From Alistipes sp. Zagget8 (GTDB lineage: Bacteria > Bacteroidota > Bacteroidia > Bacteroidales > Rikenellaceae): 64,000 nt of DNA. The stretch covers positions 310,001 to 374,000 of the forward strand of contig MSHJ01000005.1 of assembly GCA_001941065.1 (NCBI GenBank), in the 5' to 3' direction. A program made the position numbers and the translations under genes. Shown here in pieces: positions 8,925-17,077 of this stretch (its first letter is position 1; the number at the start of each line of letters is the position of its first letter). The notes below the pieces were generated by a model. That model did no database searches, was not told where the DNA came from, and saw nothing but the letters and a program-made list of their open reading frames with translations.

Positions 8925-8933
8925 GACATAGTA
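8915..8933. promoter_or_regulatory. Dyad operator candidate over the -33 element
   Basis: A perfect inverted repeat TACTATG-CAAGA-CATAGTA sits exactly over the -33 element of the receptor promoter. The symmetry and position fit a dimeric repressor site. The regulator is not identified. Confidence 0.6.
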
Positions 8934-8985
8934 CTAAAATTTTCAGAATTTTTTTGACACTTATATATCGGGGGCCGAAGGTACG

Positions 8986-9018
8986 AAAAAAATCCCCGCA
9001 TCCGGTTAAGGTGCGGGG
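8986..9018 (-). terminator. Rho-independent terminator of the MerR gene
   Basis: The inverted repeat CCCCGCA (8994-9000) / TGCGGGG (9012-9018), read on the minus strand, is followed by a run of Ts (the A run at 8986-8992). It lies just after the MerR-family stop. Confidence 0.8.
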
Positions 9019-9035
9019 AGTGAATGTGTGCGGCG

Positions 9036-9866
9036 TCAGCGGGTCACGGGCACCTGTATTTCGGTGAGCCACTCCTCTTCCGACTCCTTGTTCCAGATTC
9101 CGTCGATCTGGCAGAACCGGGGGCTTCCGGCGGGTTTGTATCCCTGCTCCTCGATGTGGGCGAAGAGTTTGGCGAGCGCCTCGGGCAGGGCGTCGTAACT
9201 GCCGTAGTGGTTGGAGCAGGCGGCGGCGGGTACGGCTGGAACCTCCTTGAATTGAATGAGTTCCGAATCCTGCCGTTTTTCGGTCACCTGCTCGCAGTAT
9301 TCGATGTCGATGGTGCCTTCGCGGTATTCGCGGTTGTGGTCGATCGTGTAGCAGTATCCCGGTTCGGGACACTCGCACCCGAGACGGGCCATTTCGGGAC
9401 CTATGACGTTGGGACACAGGTCGAACAGTTCGTCGTAGCCGGATATGACGCGGCGGTGGCTGGCGACGATGATCGCCGGCAGCGGTCTGATGGTTATATG
9501 TTCCATTTTCTGTCGTGTTTTGAGTCTGTTTCCCAGCTCGTTCAGCCGGTTCATGCGCTCCCGGAGGCGTTTCATCTCCGAGCGGCACTCCTCGGTTCTC
9601 GCACGTATCATTTCGAGCGGCGGCTCTCCCGCGTGCTCCTCGAATATTTCGCGAACCTCCTCGAGGCTGAACCCGAGTTTCTTGAGGGAGAGGATGCGGC
9701 GCATCTGCTGCATCTGTCCCACGTCGTAGTAGCGGTACCGGGTCCATTGGTCCACGTGTTTGGGGACCAGCAGTCCGATCTGTTCGTAGTGTCGCAGCGT
9801 CTTGACCGTGACGAAGTTGAGTTTGGAAAACTCTCCGATTTTAAGTTTTATTTTCGTTGTCTTCAT
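9036..9866 (-). CDS. MerR-family regulator with GyrI-like effector domain
   Basis: 276 residues. The N-terminal MerR winged helix-turn-helix (about 9-78) contains VKTLRHYEQIGLLVP and RYRYYDVGQMQQMRRI. A dimerising coiled coil covers about 80-115. The C-terminal GyrI/BmrR-type effector-binding domain covers about 120-276 and ends IWNKESEEEWLTEIQVPV. This BmrR-like architecture senses hydrophobic or cationic small molecules. MerR proteins usually act on promoters with long spacers; its own promoter here has a 22-base spacer and could be autoregulated. Whether it controls the receptor gene downstream is not shown. Confidence 0.9.
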   Translation of the reverse strand: MKTTKIKLKIGEFSKLNFVTVKTLRHYEQIGLLVPKHVDQWTRYRYYDVGQMQQMRRILSLKKLGFSLEEVREIFEEHAGEPPLEMIRARTEECRSEMKRLRERMNRLNELGNRLKTRQKMEHITIRPLPAIIVASHRRVISGYDELFDLCPNVIGPEMARLGCECPEPGYCYTIDHNREYREGTIDIEYCEQVTEKRQDSELIQFKEVPAVPAAACSNHYGSYDALPEALAKLFAHIEEQGYKPAGSPRFCQIDGIWNKESEEEWLTEIQVPVTR

Positions 9867-9880
9867 AAACCTTGCGCAAG

Positions 9881-9890
9881 TGTTTACGGT
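9881..9890. promoter_or_regulatory. Palindrome in merR leader
   Basis: CTTGCGCAAG is a perfect 10-base palindrome between the -7 element and the MerR start. It is a candidate autoregulatory site, weakly supported because the motif is short. Confidence 0.3.
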
Positions 9891-9891
9891 G

Positions 9892-9924
9892 CAAAGATAG
9901 ACTCTTCCCCCGGGGACGGGTCAA
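9892..9924 (-). promoter_or_regulatory. Promoter of the MerR-family gene
   Basis: On the minus strand: TTG (9924-9922), 22 bases, TATCTTTG (9899-9892). The -7 element is perfect and the spacer is slightly long, which is common for MerR-controlled promoters. Confidence 0.55.
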
Positions 9925-10031
9925 ATTTTTCCGCGGATTTTTTTCGCGTCCGGGCTTTTTATATAGGGTGTAGTGGATATTTTGTTGAAAAGTCCTCCGG
10001 CGGCGGGGTAGGAATCCCGGGAAATAATTCC

Positions 10032-10039
10032 TAAATTTG
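10032..10039 (+). promoter_or_regulatory. -7 element of the plsC-parE-parC operon
   Basis: TAAATTTG fits TAnnTTTG and lies 37 bases before the plsC ATG. No clear -33 TTG is visible. Confidence 0.4.
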
Positions 10040-10076
10040 CAGATTGAATTAATATGGCTAATTGTCCCCGGACACT

Positions 10077-10799
10077 ATGTTGAGCGCCTTATACTACCTT
10101 TTTCTGGTGCTTTTGTGCACCTTTTTCATGATTTTGTCGGCCCTTGCGCTGGTGCTTTGCTATCCTTTCGACAAGGGTCGCCGCGTGGTGCACGAGCTGT
10201 CGCGCATCCTGGTGCGGACGTTCTTCTTCATTCCGCCTTTCTGGCGGCAGAAGGTCGTCGGCCGGGAGCTCATCGACCGGAAGAAGCGTTACGTCATCGT
10301 CGTGAACCACAACACGGTGATCGACATCCCGGCGCTCTACTACATTCCGCTCAATTTCCGCTGGGTGTCGAAACGCGAGGTCTTCCGTACGCCCTTCTTC
10401 GGGCAGTACCTCGTGCTGCACGGCGACATCTGCATCAACCGCGGCCGCGCCACCGAAGCGCTGGAACAGCTGGTCCGCGACGGGCGGATGTGGATTTCGC
10501 GCGGAGCCTCGGTGGCGGTCTTCCCCGAGGGCACGCGCTCGAAGGACGGTGAGATCGGGCGCTTCAAGGCCGGGGCCTTCACGCTGGCCAAAGAGGCCGG
10601 TGTGGACATCCTTCCGGTGGTGCTGACCGGCACCAAGACGCTGATAAAAAAGAACCTGGCTTTCAACTGGGGCAACCGGATCACGGTCCGGGTGCTGCCT
10701 CCCGTCCCGGCCTCGGAGGTCGCGGCGACGGAGACCCACGAACTGATGCAGACGGTCCGCGACCGGATGTGCGCAGCTTTGGCCGAGATCCGAAAATAA
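10077..10799 (+). CDS. plsC: 1-acyl-sn-glycerol-3-phosphate acyltransferase (PlsC-like)
   Basis: 240 residues from the ATG at 10077; a TTG at 10062 is possible but less likely. An N-terminal hydrophobic anchor (about 5-30) precedes the acyltransferase motifs. These are NHNTVID (77-83, the catalytic His and Asp of the HX4D box), a glycerol-phosphate-binding region around INRGRA, and FPEGTRS (149-155). The enzyme makes phosphatidic acid at the inner membrane. It is separated from parE by six bases and heads a four-gene run. Confidence 0.92.
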   Translation: MLSALYYLFLVLLCTFFMILSALALVLCYPFDKGRRVVHELSRILVRTFFFIPPFWRQKVVGRELIDRKKRYVIVVNHNTVIDIPALYYIPLNFRWVSKREVFRTPFFGQYLVLHGDICINRGRATEALEQLVRDGRMWISRGASVAVFPEGTRSKDGEIGRFKAGAFTLAKEAGVDILPVVLTGTKTLIKKNLAFNWGNRITVRVLPPVPASEVAATETHELMQTVRDRMCAALAEIRK

Positions 10800-10805
10800 C
10801 GAATT

Positions 10806-12677
10806 ATGGCAGATTTACTCAATACAAACGCAAACAGTTACGGCGACGACGCCATCGTGACGCTCTCCCCGCGGGAGCATATCCGGCTGCGTCCGGGCAT
10901 GTACGTCGGCACGGTGGGCGACGGTTCGCAGCCCGACGAGGCACTTTACGTGCTTATCAAGGAGGTCGTCGACAACTCGATCGACGAGTTCATCATGGGT
11001 GCGGGCCGGCAGATCGACATCACGATTGCCGACAAAGTGGTCACGGTGCGCGACTACGGCCGCGGCATTCCGCTCAAATCGCTCTCGGCGGCTGTCGGGC
11101 AGATGAACACGGGCGGCAAGTACGGCAGCGAGGCCTTCAAAAAAACCGTCGGCATGAACGGCGTGGGTGTCAAGGCGGTGAATATGCTTTCGAGCGAATT
11201 CACGGCCCGCTCGGTGCGCGACGGCGAGGCCCGCACGGTGACTTTCTCCAAAGGACTGGAGGTCAGCGACAAGTGGGAGAGCGGCGTGCACGAAAAGAAC
11301 GGCACGTTCATTTCATACCGCGTGGACGAGGAGATTTTCGGCGAATATGCCTATAACCTCGAATACGTCGAGCAGAAAATCCGCAATTACAGCTACCTGA
11401 ACCTGGGGCTTACGCTCAATTTCAACGGCAAGAGCTACGTGTCGAAAAACGGCCTGTTGGACCTGGTGAACGACAACCTGACCGAGGAGCCGTTGTATCC
11501 CCCGATCCACCTCACGGGCGACGACATCGAGGTGGTCATCACCCACGGCACGGGCTACGGCGAGAGCTACGACTCGTTCGTCAACGGACAGCACACCATC
11601 CACGGCGGTACGCATCAGGTGGCCCTTCGTGCGGCCATTGCCAAGACCATCAAGGAGTTCTACCACAAGGATTACGACCCTTCGGACATCCGCACGTCGA
11701 TCATGGCGGCGATTTCGATCAAGGTTTCCAATCCGGTGTTCGAGAACCAGCAGAAGACCAAGTTCGGTTCGCGAGAGATCGAGCCGGGGGTGTCGGTCAA
11801 TACGTTCGTGGGCGATTTCCTTGCGAAGCACCTCGACGACTACCTGCACAAGCACTCCGAGACGGCTCAGGTCCTGCAGAAGAAGATCGTCGAGAACGAG
11901 AAGGAGCGCAAGGCGATTTCGGGCATCCAGAAGAAGGCCCGCGAGACGGCCAAAAAAGTGAGCCTGAACAATAAGAAGCTGCGCGACTGCAAGATACACC
12001 GCACGGACAAGAACGAGCTGGCCGAGCAGTCGATGATTTTCATCACGGAGGGTAATTCGGCTTCGGGGTCGATCACCAAGAGCCGCGACGTGCGCACGCA
12101 GGCGGTCTTTTCGCTGCGCGGCAAGCCGCTGAACTGCTACGGGCTGACGAAAAAGGTGGTCTACGAGAACGAGGAGTTCAACCTGCTGCAGGCGGCGCTG
12201 AACATCGAGGAGGAGATGGAGAACCTGCGTTACAACAAGGTGGTGATTGCCACCGATGCCGATGTCGACGGCATGCACATCCGCCTCCTGATGATGACGT
12301 TTTTCCTGCAGTTCTTCCCCGAGGTGATCCGTCAGGGGCACCTGTTCGTGCTGCAGACGCCGCTGTTCCGCGTGCGCAACAAGAAGGAGACGCTCTACTG
12401 CTACTCCGAGGAGGAGCGGCTGAAGGCCGTTGCGAAATGCGGCGTCAATGCCGAGATCACGCGCTTCAAAGGTCTGGGTGAGATTTCGCCCGACGAGTTC
12501 AAGGAGTTCATCGGCGAGAACATGCGTCTGGACAAGGTCCGCATCACGAAGGACGACCCGATCCACGACCTGCTGGAGTTTTACATGGGCAAGAACACGT
12601 ATGAGCGCCAGGGCTTCATCATCGACAACCTGCGCATCGAGGAGGACATCGTCGAGCAGGACCTGAAAATCAGTTAA
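10806..12677 (+). CDS. parE: DNA topoisomerase IV subunit B
   Basis: 623 residues. The GHKL ATPase domain shows [22 protein letters not shown] and [10 protein letters not shown]. The transducer domain follows, then the TOPRIM region with [15 protein letters not shown] and the metal triad DADVDG; the family usually has EGDSA, so Asp is Asn at one position here. A short C-terminal domain ends IVEQDLKIS. The compact length (no gyrase insert) and adjacency to parC separate it from GyrB. With ParC it decatenates daughter chromosomes. It lies six bases after plsC and six before parC. Confidence 0.95.
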   Translation: MADLLNTNANSYGDDAIVTLSPREHIRLRPGMYVGTVGDGSQPDEALYVLIKEVVDNSIDEFIMGAGRQIDITIADKVVTVRDYGRGIPLKSLSAAVGQMNTGGKYGSEAFKKTVGMNGVGVKAVNMLSSEFTARSVRDGEARTVTFSKGLEVSDKWESGVHEKNGTFISYRVDEEIFGEYAYNLEYVEQKIRNYSYLNLGLTLNFNGKSYVSKNGLLDLVNDNLTEEPLYPPIHLTGDDIEVVITHGTGYGESYDSFVNGQHTIHGGTHQVALRAAIAKTIKEFYHKDYDPSDIRTSIMAAISIKVSNPVFENQQKTKFGSREIEPGVSVNTFVGDFLAKHLDDYLHKHSETAQVLQKKIVENEKERKAISGIQKKARETAKKVSLNNKKLRDCKIHRTDKNELAEQSMIFITEGNSASGSITKSRDVRTQAVFSLRGKPLNCYGLTKKVVYENEEFNLLQAALNIEEEMENLRYNKVVIATDADVDGMHIRLLMMTFFLQFFPEVIRQGHLFVLQTPLFRVRNKKETLYCYSEEERLKAVAKCGVNAEITRFKGLGEISPDEFKEFIGENMRLDKVRITKDDPIHDLLEFYMGKNTYERQGFIIDNLRIEEDIVEQDLKIS

Positions 12678-12683
12678 GGAATT

Positions 12684-15554
12684 ATGGCAGAGAATAAAGA
12701 TAAAGACGAGCTGATTCCCGGCGAAGCGTTCAACGAGGACGCCTCGACCCCCGAAACCGCGGACGAGGCGGCGGACGAAACGCCTGTCGCCGAAGCTCCG
12801 GCCAAGGCGGGCAAGTTCGACCGCCTGACGCAGGAGGAGGGGGGCGTGCGCAAGCTGACGGGCATGTATAAGAACTGGTTTCTGGACTACGCTTCGTACG
12901 TGATCCTCGAACGCGCCGTGCCGCACGTCGAGGACGGCCTGAAACCCGTCCAGCGGCGTATCCTCCACGCGATGAAGGTCGTGGACGACGGACGCTACAA
13001 CAAGGTCGCCAACCTCGTGGGCCAGACCATGCAGTACCACCCGCACGGCGACGCGTCGATCAAGGATGCGCTGGTGCAGCTGGGGCAGAAGGAGCTGCTG
13101 ATCGACTGCCAGGGTAACTGGGGCAACATCCTCACGGGCGACGAGGCCGCCGCAGGCCGTTATATCGAGGCTCGGCTGTCGAAATTCGCCCTCGACGTGG
13201 TCTTCAACAAGAAGACGACGGAGTGGATGCTGTCGTACGACGGCCGCAAGGAGGAGCCCGTGACGCTGCCGATCAAGTTCCCGCTGCTGCTGGCGCAGGG
13301 TTCGGACGGCATCGCCGTGGGCCTGGCTTCGAAAATCCTGCCCCACAATTTCGTGGAGCTTATCAATGCGGCCATCGCGCACCTTCAGGGCCGTGATTTC
13401 CAGTTGTATCCCGATTTCCCGACGGGCGGCATGGCCGACGTGAGCCGCTATAACGACGGTCTGCGCGGCGGTGCCGTGAAGGTCCGTGCGAAGATTTCGA
13501 AGATCGACAAGCGCACGCTGGCCATCACCGAGATTCCCTATACCACGACCACCGAGTCGATCAAGGATTCGATTATCAAGGCCAACGACAAGGGCAAAAT
13601 CAAGATCCGCAAGGTCGACGACAATACGGCCGACAAGGTCGAAATCGTCATTCAGGTCGCCCCCGACGAATCGTCGGACAAGACCATCGACGCCCTGTAC
13701 GCCTTCACCGACTGCGAGGTGTCTATCTCTCCGAACTCGTGCGTGATCTGGGACGAGAAGCCGCATTTCCTGGGCGTCTCGGAAATCCTGCGCCGCTCGG
13801 CCGAGCACACCAAGTCGCTGTTGGGTCTCGAGCTGAAAATCCGGCTCGGGGAACTGAACGAGGCCTGGCACGCCGCGTCGTTGGAGCGCATCTTCATCGA
13901 GAACAAGCTCTACCAGCTGATCGAGGGGTGCAAGAGCCGCGAGGAGGCATACGCCGCCGTCGATAAGGGACTGGAACCCTTCAAGAAACGGCTGCGCCGC
14001 GAAGTGACGCTCGAAGACGTGCAGCGCCTCACCGAGCTGAAATTTATCCGCATTTCGCGTTACGATTCGGACAAGGCCGACAACGAGATCAAACAGATCG
14101 AGGAGGACATCAAGTCGACGCAGTACGATCTGGACCACCTTACGGAATACGCCGTCGCCTACTACGAACGCATCCGCGACAAGTACGGCAAGGGCAAGGA
14201 GCGCCGCACGGAACTGCGTGAATTCGACAACATCGAAGCCACGAAGGTCGCCGTGACCAACGCCAAACTCTATGTCGACCGTACCGAGGGCTTCTTCGGT
14301 ATCGGCAAGTCGATGAAGGACGCCGAGCTGGTCTGCGACTGTTCGGACATCGACGACGTGATTGTCTTTACCCGCGACGGCCGCTATGTCATCACGAAGG
14401 TTTCGGACAAGGCTTTCTTCGATAAGAACATCTATTATATCGGGGTCTTTAAGCGCAACGACGACCGCACGATCTACAACGTCCTCTACCGCGACGGCAA
14501 GAACGGCGCGATTATGATGAAGCGCTGCGCCATCAAGGGCATCACGCGCGACAAGGAGTACGACATCACCAAGGGAACTCCCAAGAGCGAGATTCTGTAT
14601 ATGTCTGTGAATCCGAACGGTGAGGCCGAGGTGCTAAAGGTTTACTTTAAGCCTCGTCCGCGTCTGAAGAAGGTGATCGTGGACCTCGATTTCTCGACGC
14701 TCGCCATCAAGGGGCGCCAGAGCCAGGGCAACCTGTTCTCGCGCTACGGCATCCACAAGATCGTTTTGAAGGAGCGCGGCACCTCCACGCTCGGGGGGCA
14801 GGACATCTGGTTCGACGAGGATGTCCGCCGCCTGAACGCCGACGGCCGCGGCAAACCGCTGGGCGAGTTCAAGGGCGACGACAAGCTGATCGTGTGGACC
14901 TCCAAGAACCAATACTACATCACCAATTACGACCTGATGCAGCATTTCCCCGACGACACCGTCCGCGTGGCGCGTTACGAGTCCGACCGGGTTTACAGTT
15001 TGTGCTACTACGACCGCGACCAGCAGTACTACTACATGAAGCGCTTCACGGCCGAGATGTCGGACAAGATACAGGATTTCCTCGACGCCGATGCCGATTT
15101 CGTCTGCGTGACGGACCGTGCCGGCGCCAAGCTGGAGATCACCTACAAGGGGGCACACGCCTCGCGGCCCGCGGACCTGATCGATGTTGACGAATTCGTG
15201 GGTGTCAAGAGCCACCGTGCCAAGGGAAAACGCCTGACGACCTACGACGTCGCCGCACTGCGGATGATCGAACCTGAACTGCCTCCTGAGCCGGAACCTG
15301 CTGACGACGAAGAACTTGATGGCGATCAGCTGACGGAGGCTTTAGGTGATATGCCGCAAGATGCTGATAACGAGCAGAAAACTCCCGATGCGGCTGCGCC
15401 GAAGGAGAAACCGGCGGCGAAGCCCGCTCCGGAGAAGAATCCCGCCGCACAGCCCCATGCGAACACGGCGGCAGGCGGCGTGGAGTTCGAGATCGAGCGT
15501 GCGAAGGGCGATGCCGACGAGATGATCGATCCCGAACAGCTGAACCTTTTCTGA
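12684..15554 (+). CDS. parC: DNA topoisomerase IV subunit A
   Basis: 956 residues. An acidic Ala/Glu-rich N-terminal extension of about 55 residues precedes the breakage-reunion domain (YVILERAVPHVEDGLKPVQRRIL, YHPHGDASIKDAL). The active-site tyrosine is Y160 in GRYIEARLSKF. The coiled-coil tower and C-terminal beta-pinwheel region (about 530-850) follow. The last ~100 residues are a low-complexity Pro/Ala/Glu tail ending DPEQLNLF. Both extensions make it longer than E. coli ParC; the core is intact. Translation follows parE immediately. Confidence 0.95.
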   Translation: MAENKDKDELIPGEAFNEDASTPETADEAADETPVAEAPAKAGKFDRLTQEEGGVRKLTGMYKNWFLDYASYVILERAVPHVEDGLKPVQRRILHAMKVVDDGRYNKVANLVGQTMQYHPHGDASIKDALVQLGQKELLIDCQGNWGNILTGDEAAAGRYIEARLSKFALDVVFNKKTTEWMLSYDGRKEEPVTLPIKFPLLLAQGSDGIAVGLASKILPHNFVELINAAIAHLQGRDFQLYPDFPTGGMADVSRYNDGLRGGAVKVRAKISKIDKRTLAITEIPYTTTTESIKDSIIKANDKGKIKIRKVDDNTADKVEIVIQVAPDESSDKTIDALYAFTDCEVSISPNSCVIWDEKPHFLGVSEILRRSAEHTKSLLGLELKIRLGELNEAWHAASLERIFIENKLYQLIEGCKSREEAYAAVDKGLEPFKKRLRREVTLEDVQRLTELKFIRISRYDSDKADNEIKQIEEDIKSTQYDLDHLTEYAVAYYERIRDKYGKGKERRTELREFDNIEATKVAVTNAKLYVDRTEGFFGIGKSMKDAELVCDCSDIDDVIVFTRDGRYVITKVSDKAFFDKNIYYIGVFKRNDDRTIYNVLYRDGKNGAIMMKRCAIKGITRDKEYDITKGTPKSEILYMSVNPNGEAEVLKVYFKPRPRLKKVIVDLDFSTLAIKGRQSQGNLFSRYGIHKIVLKERGTSTLGGQDIWFDEDVRRLNADGRGKPLGEFKGDDKLIVWTSKNQYYITNYDLMQHFPDDTVRVARYESDRVYSLCYYDRDQQYYYMKRFTAEMSDKIQDFLDADADFVCVTDRAGAKLEITYKGAHASRPADLIDVDEFVGVKSHRAKGKRLTTYDVAALRMIEPELPPEPEPADDEELDGDQLTEALGDMPQDADNEQKTPDAAAPKEKPAAKPAPEKNPAAQPHANTAAGGVEFEIERAKGDADEMIDPEQLNLF

Positions 15555-15566
15555 CGGACTGCGGCG

Positions 15567-16094
15567 ATGAAACCTCTCTTTCTGGTCGGTTACATGGGCT
15601 GCGGCAAGAGCACCCTCGGACGCAAGTTGGCGCGGCGTCTCGGCATTCCGTATGCCGACACCGATGCGCTGGTCGAGGAACGCGAGGGGGCGTCGGTCTC
15701 CGACGTCTTCCGCTACGAGGGCGAGCAGCGGTTCCGGGAGGTCGAGCGCGAAATCCTGGACCGGGTGATCGAAGAGGGCACCGTTCCGGTGGTCTCCACG
15801 GGCGGGGGACTGCCCACGTGGAGCGACAACATGGCGCGGATGAACGAAGCAGGCTATACGATTTACCTGCGCCGCTCGGCGGAGCAGATTGCCCGCCGCC
15901 TGAGCCCTTACGGACGCCGCAAGCGGCCCCGCCTGCAAGGGTTGAACGACGAAGAACTGGTTGCTTTCATGGAACGCGACATGGCTGCCCGGGAGCCTTT
16001 CTATGCGCAGGCGACGCTGATTGTCGACTGCGACTGGCTCTCCGACGAAGAGGTGGTGGAATACATCCTCACTCGGCTAAGAGCTGTGTTTTAG
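15567..16094 (+). CDS. aroK: Shikimate kinase
   Basis: 175 residues, the normal size. The P-loop is GYMGCGKST (8-16). The shikimate-binding Asp is in DTDALVEE, the STGGGLP motif contacts shikimate, and the lid region has RRLSPYGRRKRPRL. It phosphorylates shikimate in aromatic amino acid synthesis in the cytoplasm. It lies 12 bases after parC and probably ends the plsC-parE-parC-aroK transcript. Confidence 0.95.
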   Translation: MKPLFLVGYMGCGKSTLGRKLARRLGIPYADTDALVEEREGASVSDVFRYEGEQRFREVEREILDRVIEEGTVPVVSTGGGLPTWSDNMARMNEAGYTIYLRRSAEQIARRLSPYGRRKRPRLQGLNDEELVAFMERDMAAREPFYAQATLIVDCDWLSDEEVVEYILTRLRAVF

Positions 16095-16144
16095 AAAAGG
16101 GTCGAAGCGGAAATAGAACACTGATCTGCAAAATGTTACCGCAG

Positions 16145-16170
16145 CCCCTAAATCCGGCGTCTTACGCCGG
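16145..16170. repeat. Intergenic palindromic repeat, copy A
   Basis: CCCCTAAAT followed by a seven-base stem CCGGCGT, loop CTT, ACGCCGG. Same architecture as the copies at 22181-22207, 26231-26257, 26396-26426 and 26464-26490. It lies between aroK and murI and has no T tract. Confidence 0.6.
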
Positions 16171-16204
16171 TGACATCAAAAGTGCATGAATGGAAGTGTA
16201 AAAA

Positions 16205-16990
16205 ATGGTTGCAAACTCAAATAACGCGCCGATCGGCGTTTACGATTCGGGGCTGGGCGGGCTGACCGTCTGGCGCGAAATCCGGCGTGCGCTGCCCGGC
16301 GAATCGCTCGTCTATCTGGGCGACGGCGCCAACTGCCCCTACGGCTCGCGGCCCCGGGAAGAGGTGCAGACGCTGGCCGACGCCGCCGTCGCACATCTGG
16401 TCGAACTGGGTTGCAAAATGGTCGTCGTGGCCTGCAACACCGCCACGGCCGCAGCCATCGATTTCCTGCGCGAAAAATATGCCGACCTGCCGATTGTGGG
16501 CATGGAGCCCGCCGTGAAACCCGCCTGCCTGGCGACTCGCAGCGGGGTGGTGGGGGTGCTGGCCACGGAGCGGAGCCTCGACGGCGACCTGTTCCGCCGC
16601 ACGGCCGCCAAATACGGCCGCGGTATCGAGGTGCTGACGGTCCCGGGCACGGGATTCGTGGAGCTGGTCGAAGGGGACCGGGAGGATACGCCCGAAGCCG
16701 AAGCCGCCGTGCGTGCCGCCGTGGAGCCGATGCTGGCCCGGGGTGCGGACCAGATCGTGCTGGGATGCACGCACTATCCCTTCCTGATGCCGGTGCTTGA
16801 ACGCGTCGTCGCCGGACGCGGCGTTGAGATCGTCGATCCGTCGCCCGCCGTCGCCCGCCGGGTGGCGCAGCTGCTCGACGACTGCGGCCTGCACGCTTCG
16901 GCGGACCATGCGCCCCGCTTCACGTTCCACACCTTCGCCGACGAGGAGTACCGCCGCCGCCTCGAAAAGAAGGCCCGGGAATCCCGCTGA
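16205..16990 (+). CDS. murI: Glutamate racemase
   Basis: 261 residues. The first catalytic region is GVYDSGLGGLTV with YLGDGANCPYG. The first catalytic Cys is in VVACNTATAAA and the second in LGCTHYPFL; these two thiols do the proton exchange. It supplies D-glutamate for peptidoglycan in the cytoplasm. It stands between aroK and ftsK with modest gaps on both sides. Confidence 0.95.
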   Translation: MVANSNNAPIGVYDSGLGGLTVWREIRRALPGESLVYLGDGANCPYGSRPREEVQTLADAAVAHLVELGCKMVVVACNTATAAAIDFLREKYADLPIVGMEPAVKPACLATRSGVVGVLATERSLDGDLFRRTAAKYGRGIEVLTVPGTGFVELVEGDREDTPEAEAAVRAAVEPMLARGADQIVLGCTHYPFLMPVLERVVAGRGVEIVDPSPAVARRVAQLLDDCGLHASADHAPRFTFHTFADEEYRRRLEKKARESR

Positions 16991-17077
16991 TTTTCGCATC
17001 GACGCTTTTTCGGGCTCCGGAATCCGGAATGTCGGAAAAAATTCGTACCTTCGCTTGATAAATCAAGCGTAAGAGAA

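Noticed and set aside
11313..14138. Open frame of 941 codons on the minus strand across parE and parC
   Set aside because: Antisense shadow of two essential genes with clear motifs; no independent evidence.
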